The notes beneath the pieces were generated by a model. That model ran no database searches and was not told where the DNA came from. It saw nothing but the letters and a program-made list of their open reading frames with translations. From Bicyclus anynana (lineage: Eukaryota; Arthropoda; Insecta; Lepidoptera; Nymphalidae), in the NCBI RefSeq assembly GCF_947172395.1, contig NC_069087.1, positions 3,286,001 to 3,350,000 on the forward strand: a DNA stretch of 64,000 bases, in the 5' to 3' direction. Position 1 is the stretch's first letter. Every line of letters begins with the position of its first letter. The position numbers and the translations under genes are program-made. Positions 11,687 through 21,937 of this stretch are shown piece by piece.

Positions 11687-12009
11687 TTTTTTTTTTTTAT
11701 TTGAGTTTTAGTGTTCACAACGGTTATGGCAACTTGACATTACAAATACGTACTTAGGTTTCAAGGTTATAGATATTCAGATCATAAATCTCTGGGGTAG
11801 ATATTTTTTTTTGTTTGCCTTTTAATGGGCTATGCTGTCGAAATGTCGCTATGGACTTTTGAATTCTTCTTCAGATTTGAATTTTATTGTTGTAATGTAC
11901 CTACCTAATATGAAAACGAAATTCAAGTTTATTTTTATCGGTGTACCTACTTTATTTGCTACATTTGAATGCCGCTATGGACTCTCGAATTCTTCAGCGA
12001 ATTTCAACT
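11687..12009 (+). repeat. Second copy of the 9201-9527 unit
   Basis: TTTTAGTGTTCACAACGGTT, ATGGCAACTTGACATTACAA and TTTAATGGGCTATGCTGTCG match the first copy in the same orientation, 2.5 kb away. The 80-bp bracketing repeats are absent here. It ends 40 bp before a Helitron-like element. Confidence 0.75.
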
Positions 12010-12050
12010 CTTGAATTTCGTTGTAATTAAAGATTTTAATTTTATTGTAA

Positions 12051-12300
12051 TCTATACTTCTATACTAATATTATAAAGAGGTAAAGTTTGTAAGTTTGTA
12101 AGTTTGTCACATTTTTTAAATGGGGTAATCTTCGGAACTACTGGTCCGATTTTAAAAATTCTTTCACCAGTAGAATGCTACATTATTGGGGAGTGCTATA
12201 GGCTATATTTTATATTGGTATCATATATATTAGCAGAGTTATCACAGTTTTTGTCATACAGGTCGGACTGAAAATCCTCTTAAACAGACTTATTCGCATG
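12051..12300 (+). mobile_element. Helitron-like 5' half
   Basis: It begins TCTATACTTCTATACTAATA after an A, continues AAAGAGGTAAAGTTTGTAAG with three GTAAGTTT-type units, and includes GGAACTACTGGTCCGATTT and GAGTGCTATAGGCTATATTT. No CTAG end is found. It faces the oppositely oriented copy at 12640. Confidence 0.6.
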
Positions 12301-12639
12301 CGCTGCCTTAACTATTGTGTAAAATTGAAATTAATGTATGGAGACTTTATGTATATTTAAAAGTTCTACAAAAAAGTCCGCGACACCATATATCTATCTT
12401 CTATATATTAGCAGATATAGTACCTTTTGTGTTTTAAAAATTATTAAATTTATATACCTAGGTTTACGTCATTATTTATACAACTAAACTTCAATCCTTA
12501 TTAAAATAAATTATTTAATAATCACAAGGATATTATGGAGATAAGATTTGCCCTTTACAGTATGTTAATTACTTAAATAGTTTCGGAGATAATACAAAAT
12601 TTCTAAAAGACGCAGAAATTCCGCTATATGACGCCCGGC

Positions 12640-12825
12640 GCTATCATTTACGTAGTTCCCGTTCCCGTGTGAATATGGGGATCAAACATAGCCTATAACA
12701 CTCGCAAATAACGTAGCTTTCTATTGGTAAAACAATTTTCCAAATCGGTCCAGTAGATCCAGAGATTACCTCCTACAACCACACGAACTTTACCTCTTTA
12801 TATTATTAGCATAGAAGTCTCTATT
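12640..12825 (-). mobile_element. Helitron-like 5' half, inverted
   Basis: Read on the minus strand it starts near ATGCTAATAATATAAAGAGG and includes the same CTACTGGACCGATTTGG and GTTATAGGCTATG blocks as the copy at 12051, but in the opposite direction. The two halves form a long imperfect inverted repeat of about 180 bp per arm. Confidence 0.55.
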
Positions 12826-12829
12826 TCTC

Positions 12830-13305
12830 TTGGTAATACCACCACTCTCGAAGGACTGGACCGATTTTGCTAAGGGTAGGAGTAAGATAGAGAAGTTACA
12901 GGGTAGGGTAATGTACGGGTAGGGAAGCATAGGGGTAGTGTAGGGGTAGGGTAGGTTTAGGGCCGGGTTTAGGGTAGAGGTAGGGTAGTGGTAGGGTAGA
13001 GGTACGGGTAGGATAGGGAAGTGGTAGGGTAGGGGTAGGATAGGCGTAAGATAGGGGTACGGGTGGGATAGGGGTAGGAAAGGGATAGGGTCGGGGAGGG
13101 TAGGGGTAGAATGGGGGTAGGGGTAGGATGGGGGTAGGGTGTAGGTAAGGTAGGGGTAGGGTAGTGGTAGGTTTGGGGTAGGGTAGGGGTATAGTGGGGG
13201 TAGGGGTAGGGGTTGGGTAGGGTAGGGTTGGGGTAGTGGTAGGGTAGTGGTAGTAGTAAAGTTGATATCGAAATTTACGCGGACGAAATCGCGGGCGTCC
13301 GCTAG
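12830..13305 (+). mobile_element. Helitron-like element with long (TAGGG)n tract
   Basis: GAAGGACTGGACCGATTTTG is followed by a long TAGGG-type tract and then the intact 3' end GCGGACGAAATCGCGGGCG...CCGCTAG followed by T. The GCGGACG / CGTCCGC pair can form the subterminal hairpin expected of Helitrons. Confidence 0.65.
12897..13253 (+). repeat. Degenerate (TAGGG)n / (GTAGGG)n microsatellite
   Basis: About 350 bp of interleaved TAGGG and GGTAGGGTAGGG units with many single-base variants. It lies inside a Helitron-like element. It is not the insect telomere unit TTAGG. Confidence 0.85.
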
Positions 13306-13870
13306 TGTAATATGAAAACGAAATCCAAGAGACTGTTTTTACTGATTACTATACCACTATTTTACTGATTACTAATACTAGTTGAATTTAAGTGCTTAAA
13401 TTTGTCTCAAAATAAACCGGAGGACATCGTTATAATTTGAATTAGACCTACACTGAATACACAAAATGTAACAACAATTTTGAATGAGCAACAGCCATAT
13501 TCGTTTCATCATTGGTGATTAATTGTTATTATCTTTTTTCTCTTTTCGAATGTGACCAAATGTCTGGCTTGTAGGCATTACTAAGCCAGCTAGCTGATAA
13601 GTAATAATGATTCAAAACATTCCTGGCTGAGTACAATCACAAATATTTGCTCAAATGCAGCGCTCCAAGCTCCACACTCAAGGTACAAGTGATAAAATTG
13701 GCACTTATTACGTGCTTATTTGGACAACGGTCATTTACCTGAACGCGTACGGTAGCTAAGGTTGCGTATCGTAATGAGTTTGACAAATATAATAAAATCT
13801 GATATGGGCATGTTTGAGACTAGCGTAGAACTTGGGTTCCGTGTTTTTGATATCATGCTTATATACTTAG

Positions 13871-13935
13871 AGGCACAATTATCCGCCCATTTTAATATGA
13901 CGCGAGTATTTTAAAGTGGGCGGATAATTGTACCT
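13871..13935. repeat. 65-bp palindromic element, 19-bp arms
   Basis: AGGCACAATTATCCGCCCA and TGGGCGGATAATTGTACCT pair with one mismatch. TTTTAA-type sequence extends the pairing inward. It may be a minimal foldback transposon. Confidence 0.7.
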
Positions 13936-14396
13936 GTGAGTATGTTATAAAGGCAAATTTAGCGTGTATGCTTCTTAATCCACTACAATATTCCACTACA
14001 CCGCATTAACTACAACCGATTTGGCTGAAATTATATTAAAAATATTAAAAAATCCATAAATATAATACAAATCAAGTCAAGCTTTTCTAACCTTCTGTTG
14101 TACCCTAAAATATCCTAAGTATATAACTACCGGACAGTCGTGCATATTTGCATAATCGTATATCAAAAGGCAGTTTCAAATAAATTATACTTTAATTTTT
14201 AATACTTCACTTGACATTGATGGGCGACATCTTTAATACTGTGCGACAGTATTTGTTTGATTTACGTTTGAAAAAAGAATTAATGTCATGAAATGATTTG
14301 ACTTTTCGTTTTGATGTGTAAATGTAACTCAATAGATACTAGGTATGTTGTTACTTTATTAGCTACTTTTCATTTTAAGTGACCCTCGATTTTTGT

Positions 14397-14428
14397 GATC
14401 CTCGACGACGACAAGGACGTCGAGGATC
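14397..14428. repeat. Perfect 11-bp hairpin plus CGACGTCGAGGAG echo
   Basis: GATCCTCGACG pairs with CGTCGAGGATC across a 10-nt loop. The motif GACGTCGAGGA recurs at once, forming a small direct repeat. Confidence 0.6.
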
Positions 14429-15132
14429 GACGTCGAGGAGCCAAGGATAGATCATATAGAACGGCATGATTAATATATTTCGCTAGAATACCCGACAAAT
14501 GTCGTGCAGTCATATACAACTACAAATACAATTATTTCATAATTCTTAAACTATTTTTTTTTTCTGTGACGTGTTACGGAGGTGATTTTCTGAAACAATA
14601 ATATTTCTTTTAGCAATAAATAAAAAAATAGTTTAAAATAAATAGAAAATAAAAATAAAAATTTAATGACTGCATGCCATGAGTGAGGTGTATTAAATTC
14701 ATCAATCACTTTACATTATACAACTTTATGGACATTTGTCATAAAATTCACTTATAAGTGTCTCGCTAAACAATTGTAAACAATAAACTCTCGGTTGTAA
14801 ATAAGTGTAAGCACATGCGAATATTTGTTTATGAATTACTTGGTAACTAGCAAAGTGTCAATATTATTTTAACTGCAATCGATGGAATAACATTTTATGA
14901 AGGCGTGAATTGTACTTTGTTTTCAATGGGTAAACACTGAACGTAGATATTGTAACTGAGCGAGTCTCAACTTTGTTTGGTCACGGTGTGGGACAAGACA
15001 AACATCGGAAGTGGGCAATGGCAAGATATATAATATATACATAGGATATTATAATATACAGGGTGCTCGGGAGTATTTCCCATAACTTCAAGGTATTAAC
15101 GAGACCACTGATAGGAACCGAATTGCAAGATT

Positions 15133-15467
15133 TTTTTTTTAAAGAATATTTGCCATATATTTTATAGTATGACCAATATTTCCTTTGTAAACGTGAACTC
15201 CTTATAATTAACGGTTGCCTGGAAGATATCACTTTAGAGATAAGGCCGCCGTTACACCATTGTTTCTATTTTTACTTGGTTTCTTTTGTAAAATTTTGTT
15301 ATTTTGTAATAAAGTGTTTTATTATTATTCCCATTCCCCTCCAACTAGTCGGGAAAGACTGTGCTAGGAGTCGGTACGACAATAGACAAAGGGCGGGGAT
15401 CGAACCCCCACCCCTCGGGTCCCCTCCAACCGCTCTTACCGTTGAGCTATTGAGGCTTCAAAAGATT
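15133..15467 (-). mobile_element. tRNA-derived SINE, family C, split by a LINE end
   Basis: On the minus strand the head reads CAATAGCTCAACGGTAAGAG (A box) and GGGGGTTCGATCCCCGCCC (B box), then CTTTCCCGACTAGTTGGAGG. CAAGATT flanks it at 15126-15132 and 15468-15474. The tail (TTGGTCATA...ATATGGCAAATATTC, then poly-A) is displaced by about 140 bp of LINE 3' sequence. Confidence 0.75.
15186..15328 (+). mobile_element. LINE 3' end inside SINE C
   Basis: CCTGGAAGATATCACTTTAG, AGATAAGGCCGCCGTTACAC and TAATAAAGTGTTTTATTATT are characteristic of an arthropod LINE 3' UTR ending in AATAAAGTG and an ATT-rich tail. It interrupts the SINE tail exactly where the copy at 58300 is continuous. Confidence 0.65.
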
Positions 15468-15925
15468 CAAGATTAATATTTTTTTAACTACAAAAACAAC
15501 AAAAACTTTGTTTTGATACCAAGTAATTCAAATTATACCAATTATAACACACGCCTTTAGGTAACAAAGTGACAATGTTGCATTATAAAATATAAATACG
15601 TCATTATTATATGATTACGTATAAGGGACACATTTTAAGATATATTTACAAAAGAAATATTATTTACTCCGAAAATGTTTATTCTAGGACACATGTTCCT
15701 TTAACATTTTGAATTAATTTTTGTTAAAGAAGTTATGGAAAATACTCCCGAGCACCCTGTACAATGTTGTAGTAGAGGACCAAAATATAATTTATGTTAC
15801 ATTACTTAAAAATCTCCAATAATTTTAGTTATTAATAGACTAAACAAAATGCAGAAGGGGGGGTTCTACTAAACTATAGGGACATGATCCATGTATCGAC
15901 CACTTTTTGTCTCTCAACGATTCTG

Positions 15926-16125
15926 TCCTGCAGGCTAATTCACTACCTTTGACGTATTAATGTTAGTTGACATATATACGAAATTGAGATTCTATGTGAC
16001 AAATGTCATCCGATTGCTACTGACAACTCTTCGTGGATATCATACAGTAGGTAGATGACATCTCTCAGTTGATTTGATGTTTATTTTTAATAGGTTGTTA
16101 ATAAAGACCAAATTAGTGAGTAGGA
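15926..16125. mobile_element. ~195-bp MITE (CCTGCAGGCTAATTCACTA family)
   Basis: It runs CCTGCAGGCTAATTCACTAC to ACCAAATTAGTGAGTAGG, containing GGATATCATACAGTAGGTAG and TTGATTTGATGTTTATTTT. It is in the opposite orientation to the copies at 24930 and 62629. Confidence 0.75.
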
Positions 16126-17715
16126 CAGCTGATCTACGAGTATTTATCCAAAGAACGAGCAGCCATCTATTGTTATTAAATCAGTTATTAAAATACACTG
16201 TTTTGGACAAAACAACAATATTGTTGATAACTTAACGATCCTCTTTTAAAAAATCATTAAATGCAGAAGAAGGCAAGATTGTCTTGTATTTTGCATGGTT
16301 TAAAAACGAACTGTTTACTAAGTGAAAAAGAAAATATTTATCGAGAAGGTTTGCCATGCAATCAATCTAAAATATCATACGCTGCTGATTCAGACTGAGC
16401 TTATACAAATTGTATGCATTTTTTGTGTATCTGATGGAAATAATAACACTTAGTCGATAAAAAACGCAACTTCGCCATCGCAGCCAATGATATTTTATTC
16501 TATAGATATGTTGCGTGCCAACAAAATCACCGCAAAAAGTGATCCGAATTTAGCTTCTCCACTGAGCGCACACATGCACAATTTTGTGTTTAATTCCATT
16601 ATTTATTTATGTAGGTAAATATAGTCTTTACACTTCCTAAACACACAACTCGACATTGTAGACAATAGTTAGGTATTATGTGTTTAAATAGCGTTCGTTG
16701 TTTGAATGAATGAATGATATTTTATTCATGAAAATGTAGGTATAACATGATGGTACATTTATAGAATTGAGCCTTTATACATTTTACCATAACTGGTGTG
16801 TGAATTACTTTAAATAATTAAATACATTTAAAAAAAAGAAAAAAAAACTTAATTAATACAATGTCACAATTACAAAATAATAAGTTGATAAGCGTCTAAA
16901 TGAAATTAAGACAATTATGCACATTTGTGCGTCTTAGTTTTGATGCGCTATAGTCTGGCAAGTGCGTTGATAACAGTCCCATGATATGCGGGTGATAGGA
17001 GGAAAGACTGCGCGGGTGTGAAATCGTGCGAGCGGAAGTGACGTGCATAAGTCGTGGGTTTTTCATTCATCGTTACACGATCCCCGGCCCGCGCGGTACA
17101 TTACGAAGTACGGGAGTATTACGAAGTTGCCAAGCTATAGTGCCCTATCTCTATTAAAAAATATCGTTGGCCGCAGCAACAATCTGTATCACAGTTCACA
17201 TGTATCACGTAGACACTCGTGCACAAAAGACGGTTTTTTTTGCGTACACTTTTTACGCAACCATTGCGACACAATAAAATGTAATGCCTAAGTTGCAAGA
17301 ACACTTTAATAGAGATCGTGACACCGATCTTATTATTTTTTGTTGATATTGTAAAAATGGACAATAATAATGGTGGAGAGCGACCAATGACGGAATTACC
17401 TAACGTGATTCGGCGTAACTTGTGAGCAGAGAAAAAGCCACATGAATCCGTTTTTATCATACTAGCGAATAGCCGCGTGATCTTGAGAGCCACTGTTCAA
17501 TATATTGTCGGCTAATCTCATTAGATCTTGCCTTCCGAGTCACTAGTAACTACAAATCAACAAAGACGAACCTGATGTTTTAAAAATGCTTGTCAACTAA
17601 GCTTGGCCTATAAAAATTTAGAATTTCAAGTGTAAACTAGTGACCTCAGAACATTATTACGTACCTACGACGCATTCGTCAGGACAATTGCGTCATGTCA
17701 TGATGACGATGACGA
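16126..17715. other. No supported gene
   Basis: AT-rich. The segment near 16702-16760 (TGATATTTTATTCATGAAAA) may be an old LINE tail; a similar string is at 44980. Overlapping frames at 17043-17493 conflict and lack support. Confidence 0.45.
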
Positions 17716-17844
17716 TGATAGTTATCTGCATGAGTTCCTATCATTTAGGTTCTTGGGTGCAGGGCAGCACGCACCCAAGAACCTAAATGATAGGACCTCA
17801 TATTATAGACTACAAGCCCTTGTAGCATTAGCAGATAACTATCA
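17716..17844. repeat. Nested inverted repeat (30-bp stem inside 14-bp outer arms)
   Basis: Inner arms 17731-17760 and 17771-17800 pair at 29 of 30 positions around the loop AGGGCAGCAC. Outer arms TGATAGTTATCTGC (17716-17729) and GCAGATAACTATCA (17831-17844) are perfect. It may be a very short TIR element. Confidence 0.75.
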
Positions 17845-19340
17845 GTGGTAAACTGTCGCATTTAACTCGGCAACACGTCTTCATCACGACTTAGATGAAC
17901 ATTTGTGTTATAAGAGCCGTGGAGGTAAAAGAATTGCTGTAAAAAGCTTAATAAAGAGATAATTTTTTAATGATTGTCATGACATATTCAAAGAGAGGGA
18001 GGGTATCGATTATGATTTTAGGTTTAATTAACAATAAGCATTGTAAAAATAATGGTCAAAGAAAGTCCTATAGATAGATAAATCAATTTTTCAAGAACTT
18101 ACTTGTAAATATTTAAAGGTCGTTGAACTTAGGAAGTAAGTACCTACGAGTACTAATAGCACTAGGGCAAAGCATAATTGACACAGCTCTCTATTGTTTC
18201 CATAGCCGAGGGCACACGCAATTTAAAATCATTTTAATGTTTTTAAAACAAAAAAAGTATAACTCAGTCTGGCATTAATGGTCTTTTAGCAGGCAACCTC
18301 ATTTGCGTCTAGATTATAATCGCATATTCAAACTACAAACAATTTAGTTTTTTTTTTTCAATTTGCTGACTTTTACCAAACTGCAATTTTTTACCTATTT
18401 GTAGAATTAAATGCGGAGTTTAAATAAAATACTTGTTAAATGTAATATTATGACTTTATTGTAATTTGTTTATTATAGTAGAAATATACACAGTTTCTTA
18501 TTTTAACACAGAGGTAGGTAAACATCTTGCTCTGCTAGTTCAGGTGAAGTTTAAATGTTTTTTTTTACTTGTAAAACTAAATGTGCTAGAACCCTTGATG
18601 GTGTCGTTCGATAGAATTTGATTGGCAATTCGTATTGGGCAATAGCATTCATAGTGTTTATTATAAATTCATTGTACCTACTTGTGTACGTATCACTTTC
18701 GGTTGTTGACTGTCGTACGTCTGTAACGCTACATTTGCGTGTATTAATCATTCATCAAACTCATCACCGGCTGCGAGGCCTGTCACATGTGGCGGTCGCA
18801 AACGTGTATGTCAATCACATCCATCGACTGCGGTCCCATGGCACGTAGGTATTGGTTAATATTGCCAAAGCGGTTGCGGTATTGCGTCAATATGCTTCGT
18901 ACGGCTGGTTGCTGTGTCAGTTTTGCTATTTTTTTTAGCAGAGTCAAAAGTGATTACACAAATAAGAAATCTAATGTCGAACAAAGGTTATGATTCACAA
19001 CACTTGTCAGGACAACTTAATTAACAAATCAAACAGTAAACAAAATAAGACCCTAGAATGGCAGAGAATGACTTTGAGTGGAGTCACGCACTTGTAAACG
19101 ATGTGTGTAGGGTTAAAGGCGCCTTTGACTGTTAGCAAACACTCCCCTTTTCCACTCAAGTCACTCTCCCCGCATATCCCAAGTAACCCATAAAGAATTA
19201 CACAACAATGAGATGTGGACGGCTCGAACGCCTCGAGCACACTGAAGCTGTCCGTACCGCAAGTCGTTGCAACGCGGCGATAACATTCTATTTACTTTTT
19301 TAATTCCAAACGTACATAGGCAGTAATACAAACTTGATAC
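17845..19340. other. No supported feature
   Basis: AT-rich. A moderately GC-rich patch at 18760-18860 has short open frames on both strands but no splice or domain evidence. Confidence 0.5.
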
Positions 19341-19582
19341 GTGACGTGATTGCCTAGTGGATATGAACTCTGCCTTCGATTCGGAGGGCATAGGTTCGAA
19401 TCCGATCTGGGGCATGCGGTTTACTTAATTCGTCCAGGGCCGGCTGGTGAGAGGCGTTGGCCGTGGCTAGTTACCACCCTATCGACAAAGACGTGTCGTC
19501 AAGCGATTTAACGTTCCGGTAAGATGTCGTGTAGAAACCGATAGGGGTGTGGATTTTCATCCTCCTCCTAAACAAGTTTTTC
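19341..19582 (+). mobile_element. Chimeric SINE: family B head on family A body
   Basis: The 5' part (TGCCTAGTGGATATGAACTC, then GGTTCGAATCC and GGGGCATG) is the tRNA-like head of family B. From TTAATTCGTCCAGGGCCGGC onward the body is family A (GGCCGTGGCTAGTTACCACC). The 3' tail stops at CCTCCTCCTAAACAAG. Confidence 0.7.
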
Positions 19583-20500
19583 TACCCTCAAGTTCAATGC
19601 AACAGTATTATACCAAGGTGAGCCTTACGTTGCTATGTAAACTTTATTAAAAAACTTGTAGATTAACGTAAATTACATGTTCTCCGTGATTATCAAAAAC
19701 TTTGTGTAAACCTACATACAGTATATATACATTTTGATTATGAATATTAACAAAATAGGTGTGTTCAATATGATATATTATGTATTTTATTTAATGTTAC
19801 AATCTAGTTACTACTTTAGAATGTAATTCGATTGAAGTTACATTTTTTCTTTGCTACGCCGCGGAAATATTTGTATCAGTATCAAAGACTAATGAGATAG
19901 ACCTTCAATTTGTACTAAAAGGCAATACTCTACGTGCTTCGTTTCTTTAAATGATGATGGAATGTGTATGCTTAAACTCCAGCAACGATAATAGCTGATT
20001 AACTTGAACGCTATCTACCTTATTTGGCACAGCTTATTGACTGAGAGTGTGTATTGGTCAGACTTTCCTCATTTTGTGTATATTTGAACACTTATCCTCA
20101 AATACTGGAGGCACGTATGCTGTTTGTCAATTGACAGTCATTGTACCATCATTTTGAAACACCTAAAGCAGGTCCCAGGGTTTGGACCTTGGATCTTTGG
20201 TGTAGGTTTAATGCTTTCTGAAAGGATCCTTTAAACCAACACCCAAGTTCACAAGTCCTGGGGACTGCTCGGGATGTTTCCTCTACCACAAAATGTTGGT
20301 ACAATCACTGTGACTGCTACCCGTCACGTTTGCTAGAGATTAGGTTTAACAGTGTTTTTCGAAGGCTTGCTACGAAGTTAATTGACAGCTGACTGGAGAG
20401 ATAATTTCTCATGTTATGCCGAAGAAAATATATAAAAAAAAACTTTTAATACCTGGACGGTTTAGACCCTTTGAACCTGCTATCTCACAAAGCCACCTAG
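19583..20500. other. No supported feature
   Basis: AT-rich, no open frame of note. Sequence around 20160-20300 (GGTCCCAGGGTTTGGACCTT) may be a decayed repeat. Confidence 0.5.
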
Positions 20501-20536
20501 AAAACTAGAGTTAGACCACAGTCTAACTCTAGTTTT
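20501..20536. repeat. Perfect 16-bp hairpin, 4-nt loop
   Basis: AAAACTAGAGTTAGAC and GTCTAACTCTAGTTTT around CACA. A T-run follows, but in this eukaryotic context it is not a bacterial terminator. Confidence 0.8.
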
Positions 20537-20559
20537 TTTGCTGTCTTTAGTTAAAGAGT

Positions 20560-20841
20560 TTAAAGAGCTTTCAAATTATTTCTCTTCGTAAGACTTTGTG
20601 ACTTATATTTATTAATTTTGTTTAATTTCTCAAAAAAATAGTTTAATTTAATACTCATGTTAGGAGCATGGGCTGACAAACTTTCAGCTTTTTTAAAAGA
20701 AGGTCTGACCATTGCAGGTCCTCGTTCTATTACTTCGAGGAATTCGCACGTGTTCATAATTGCTGCTTCATTTTTTTGTACAGCCAATGCCGTCATCACC
20801 CATCCCGTGCCTCGCATTATGGCTGCCATGGTTGTAATCAT
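20560..20841 (-). CDS. Unidentified 93-codon ORF, doubtful
   Basis: On the minus strand an ATG-initiated frame (with a second ATG in the good context AACCATGG) reads MAAIMRGTGWVMTALAVQKN..., then CEFLEVIERGP and KKAESLSAHAPNM, before becoming Lys/Asn-rich low complexity to a stop. The first ~65 residues look more protein-like than the rest, so a coding piece may end near 20655 at a weak donor-like GTATTA. No domain is recognised. It may be an exon, a processed fragment or chance. Confidence 0.18.
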   Translation of the reverse strand: MITTMAAIMRGTGWVMTALAVQKNEAAIMNTCEFLEVIERGPAMVRPSFKKAESLSAHAPNMSIKLNYFFEKLNKINKYKSQSLTKRNNLKAL

Positions 20842-21111
20842 AGAGAATAGAGATCAACATGCAATTTGTTTGTTGTCAGTTTCTTTTTGTCTCTGGAAGT
20901 GTAGGTAATTACAGTAATGTCTGCTATATGCTGTCGTACGGATATATTGCTTGCTTAATTTCAAAACGTATTAGTGTTATATTTCTTTAACGTTGCTTGT
21001 TTTGACAGAATTCATATTAATGATTTTTTCTACCTACTACCTCATTTACCTTGAATTAAAACTCAATAAGATCATCAGATAATCCAGTGTATAATTTATC
21101 TTAATTTATAG

Positions 21112-21212
21112 ATTCAGCCAAATCGGTTCAGTAATAACGTCGTGAAGGACTACCTAACACGTTTAGGTAAGTACATAGTTACACACGAACTTTCGGCTTA
21201 ATTATATACTCC
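21112..21212 (-). mobile_element. Helitron-like fragment
   Basis: TTCAGCCAAATCGGTTCAGT and ACACACGAACTTTCGGCTTA match the interior and 5' flank of the Lep1-type copies at 654. Termini are lost. Confidence 0.4.
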
Positions 21213-21349
21213 CGACCGAATTGTATTTTTTTCGACCGTGGCGGCCAATCTCTTTTTGAGATTAACCATGTACGCAGGAGATATTATTGTGCACAAGTGT
21301 GCGCGCAAGCACAGGTGCACTCTCTATTGATTCACTCTCATAGTCCGAT

Positions 21350-21535
21350 GAAATGGCAGACCGACGGCTTTACGTGCTCTCTGAGGCAAGGGGGTGTACC
21401 AACACCGCCGACTTCCCGACTCCAGGCTACTATTTTTCTTGCAAGAAAATAACATATTTTTTGTTGGCCTGACCCGGTATTCGAACCGTGGACCTCAATG
21501 TCCGTATCTGAACCAGGTAACCACGGGATCTAACA
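21350..21535 (-). mobile_element. tRNA-derived SINE, family D
   Basis: CCGACGGCTTTACGTGCTCT, CCCGACTCCAGGCTACTATT and GACCCGGTATTCGAACCGTG (inverted B box) are in the expected order for this family read on the minus strand. Confidence 0.6.
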
Positions 21536-21639
21536 TGCATGTACATCAGTGTATGAACGTGATCAACGAGGAAAAGGAGTGTAATAAACACTACGAACTT
21601 CTCCACTTCGACCTGCTATTATGATTTTTTTGGAAAAAA

Positions 21640-21785
21640 GAAAAACCATTTATTTAATTGCCCGACCGACACGATATACTAAAGCCAAATTCGTTGTGTA
21701 CATAGTGCACGTTGGTACTCGAACCCAGGACTCAATGCCTCGTGATCCGAAGTCACATAGGCTAACCACAGGATTAAACGAGGCA
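21640..21785 (-). mobile_element. tRNA-like SINE head, second copy adjacent
   Basis: The minus strand carries CTGTGGTTAGCCTATGTGAC (A box region) and CCTGGGTTCGAGTACC (B box). It follows the 21350 copy in the same orientation. Confidence 0.55.
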
Positions 21786-21799
21786 GTTCAGTTTAATAC

Positions 21800-21937
21800 T
21801 ATAGTGATAGGCGTCCACAGATCCTATCTGTGAACACCTCCGTATCCGTATCTGAATCTACCGTAAAATCAAATATCCGTTTGATGCGATGCGTCCGATA
21901 CTTACGATGCGCATCTGTGGACACCTACCATTAGCCT
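21800..21937. mobile_element. MITE with TAGGCGTCCACAGAT TIRs, copy 1
   Basis: Left ATAGTGATAGGCGTCCACAG, right CATCTGTGGACACCTACCAT: imperfect TIRs of about 20 bp. The interior has GATATTTGAT-type and GCGATGCGTCCGA sequence shared with 27711 in inverted orientation. Confidence 0.65.

Larger units (their letters stand above)
13306..15056. other. No gene; two hairpins
   Basis: AT-rich. Apart from the palindrome at 13871 and the GACGTCGAGGA cluster near 14400, nothing was recognised. Confidence 0.55.
15057..15762. mobile_element. TIR element (TACAGGGTGCTCGGGAG) hosting nested insertions
   Basis: Left TIR TACAGGGTGCTCGGGAGTAT; right TIR ends ATACTCCCGAGCACCCTGTA. The inverted match runs on through CCATAACTTC / GAAGTTATGG, ~33 bp with a mismatch. 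A TA dinucleotide borders both ends, as in Tc1/mariner-type insertions. The interior block CGTATAAGGGACACATTTTA is shared, inverted, with the copy at 3896. Confidence 0.8.

Noticed and set aside
12897..13253. Telomeric repeat
   Set aside because: The unit is TAGGG, not the insect TTAGG, and it sits inside a Helitron-like element with intact ends.
15340..15467. A functional tRNA gene on the minus strand
   Set aside because: It has A and B boxes but is flanked by target duplications and followed by a SINE tail. The same structure occurs at 58300.
17043..17493. Open frames of 82 and 124 codons on opposite strands
   Set aside because: They overlap each other, have no start context or domain, and the sequence looks like ordinary intergenic DNA.
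20501..20540. Rho-independent terminator (hairpin plus T-run)
   Set aside because: The window is eukaryotic and no gene ends nearby. It belongs to a set of unrelated hairpins.
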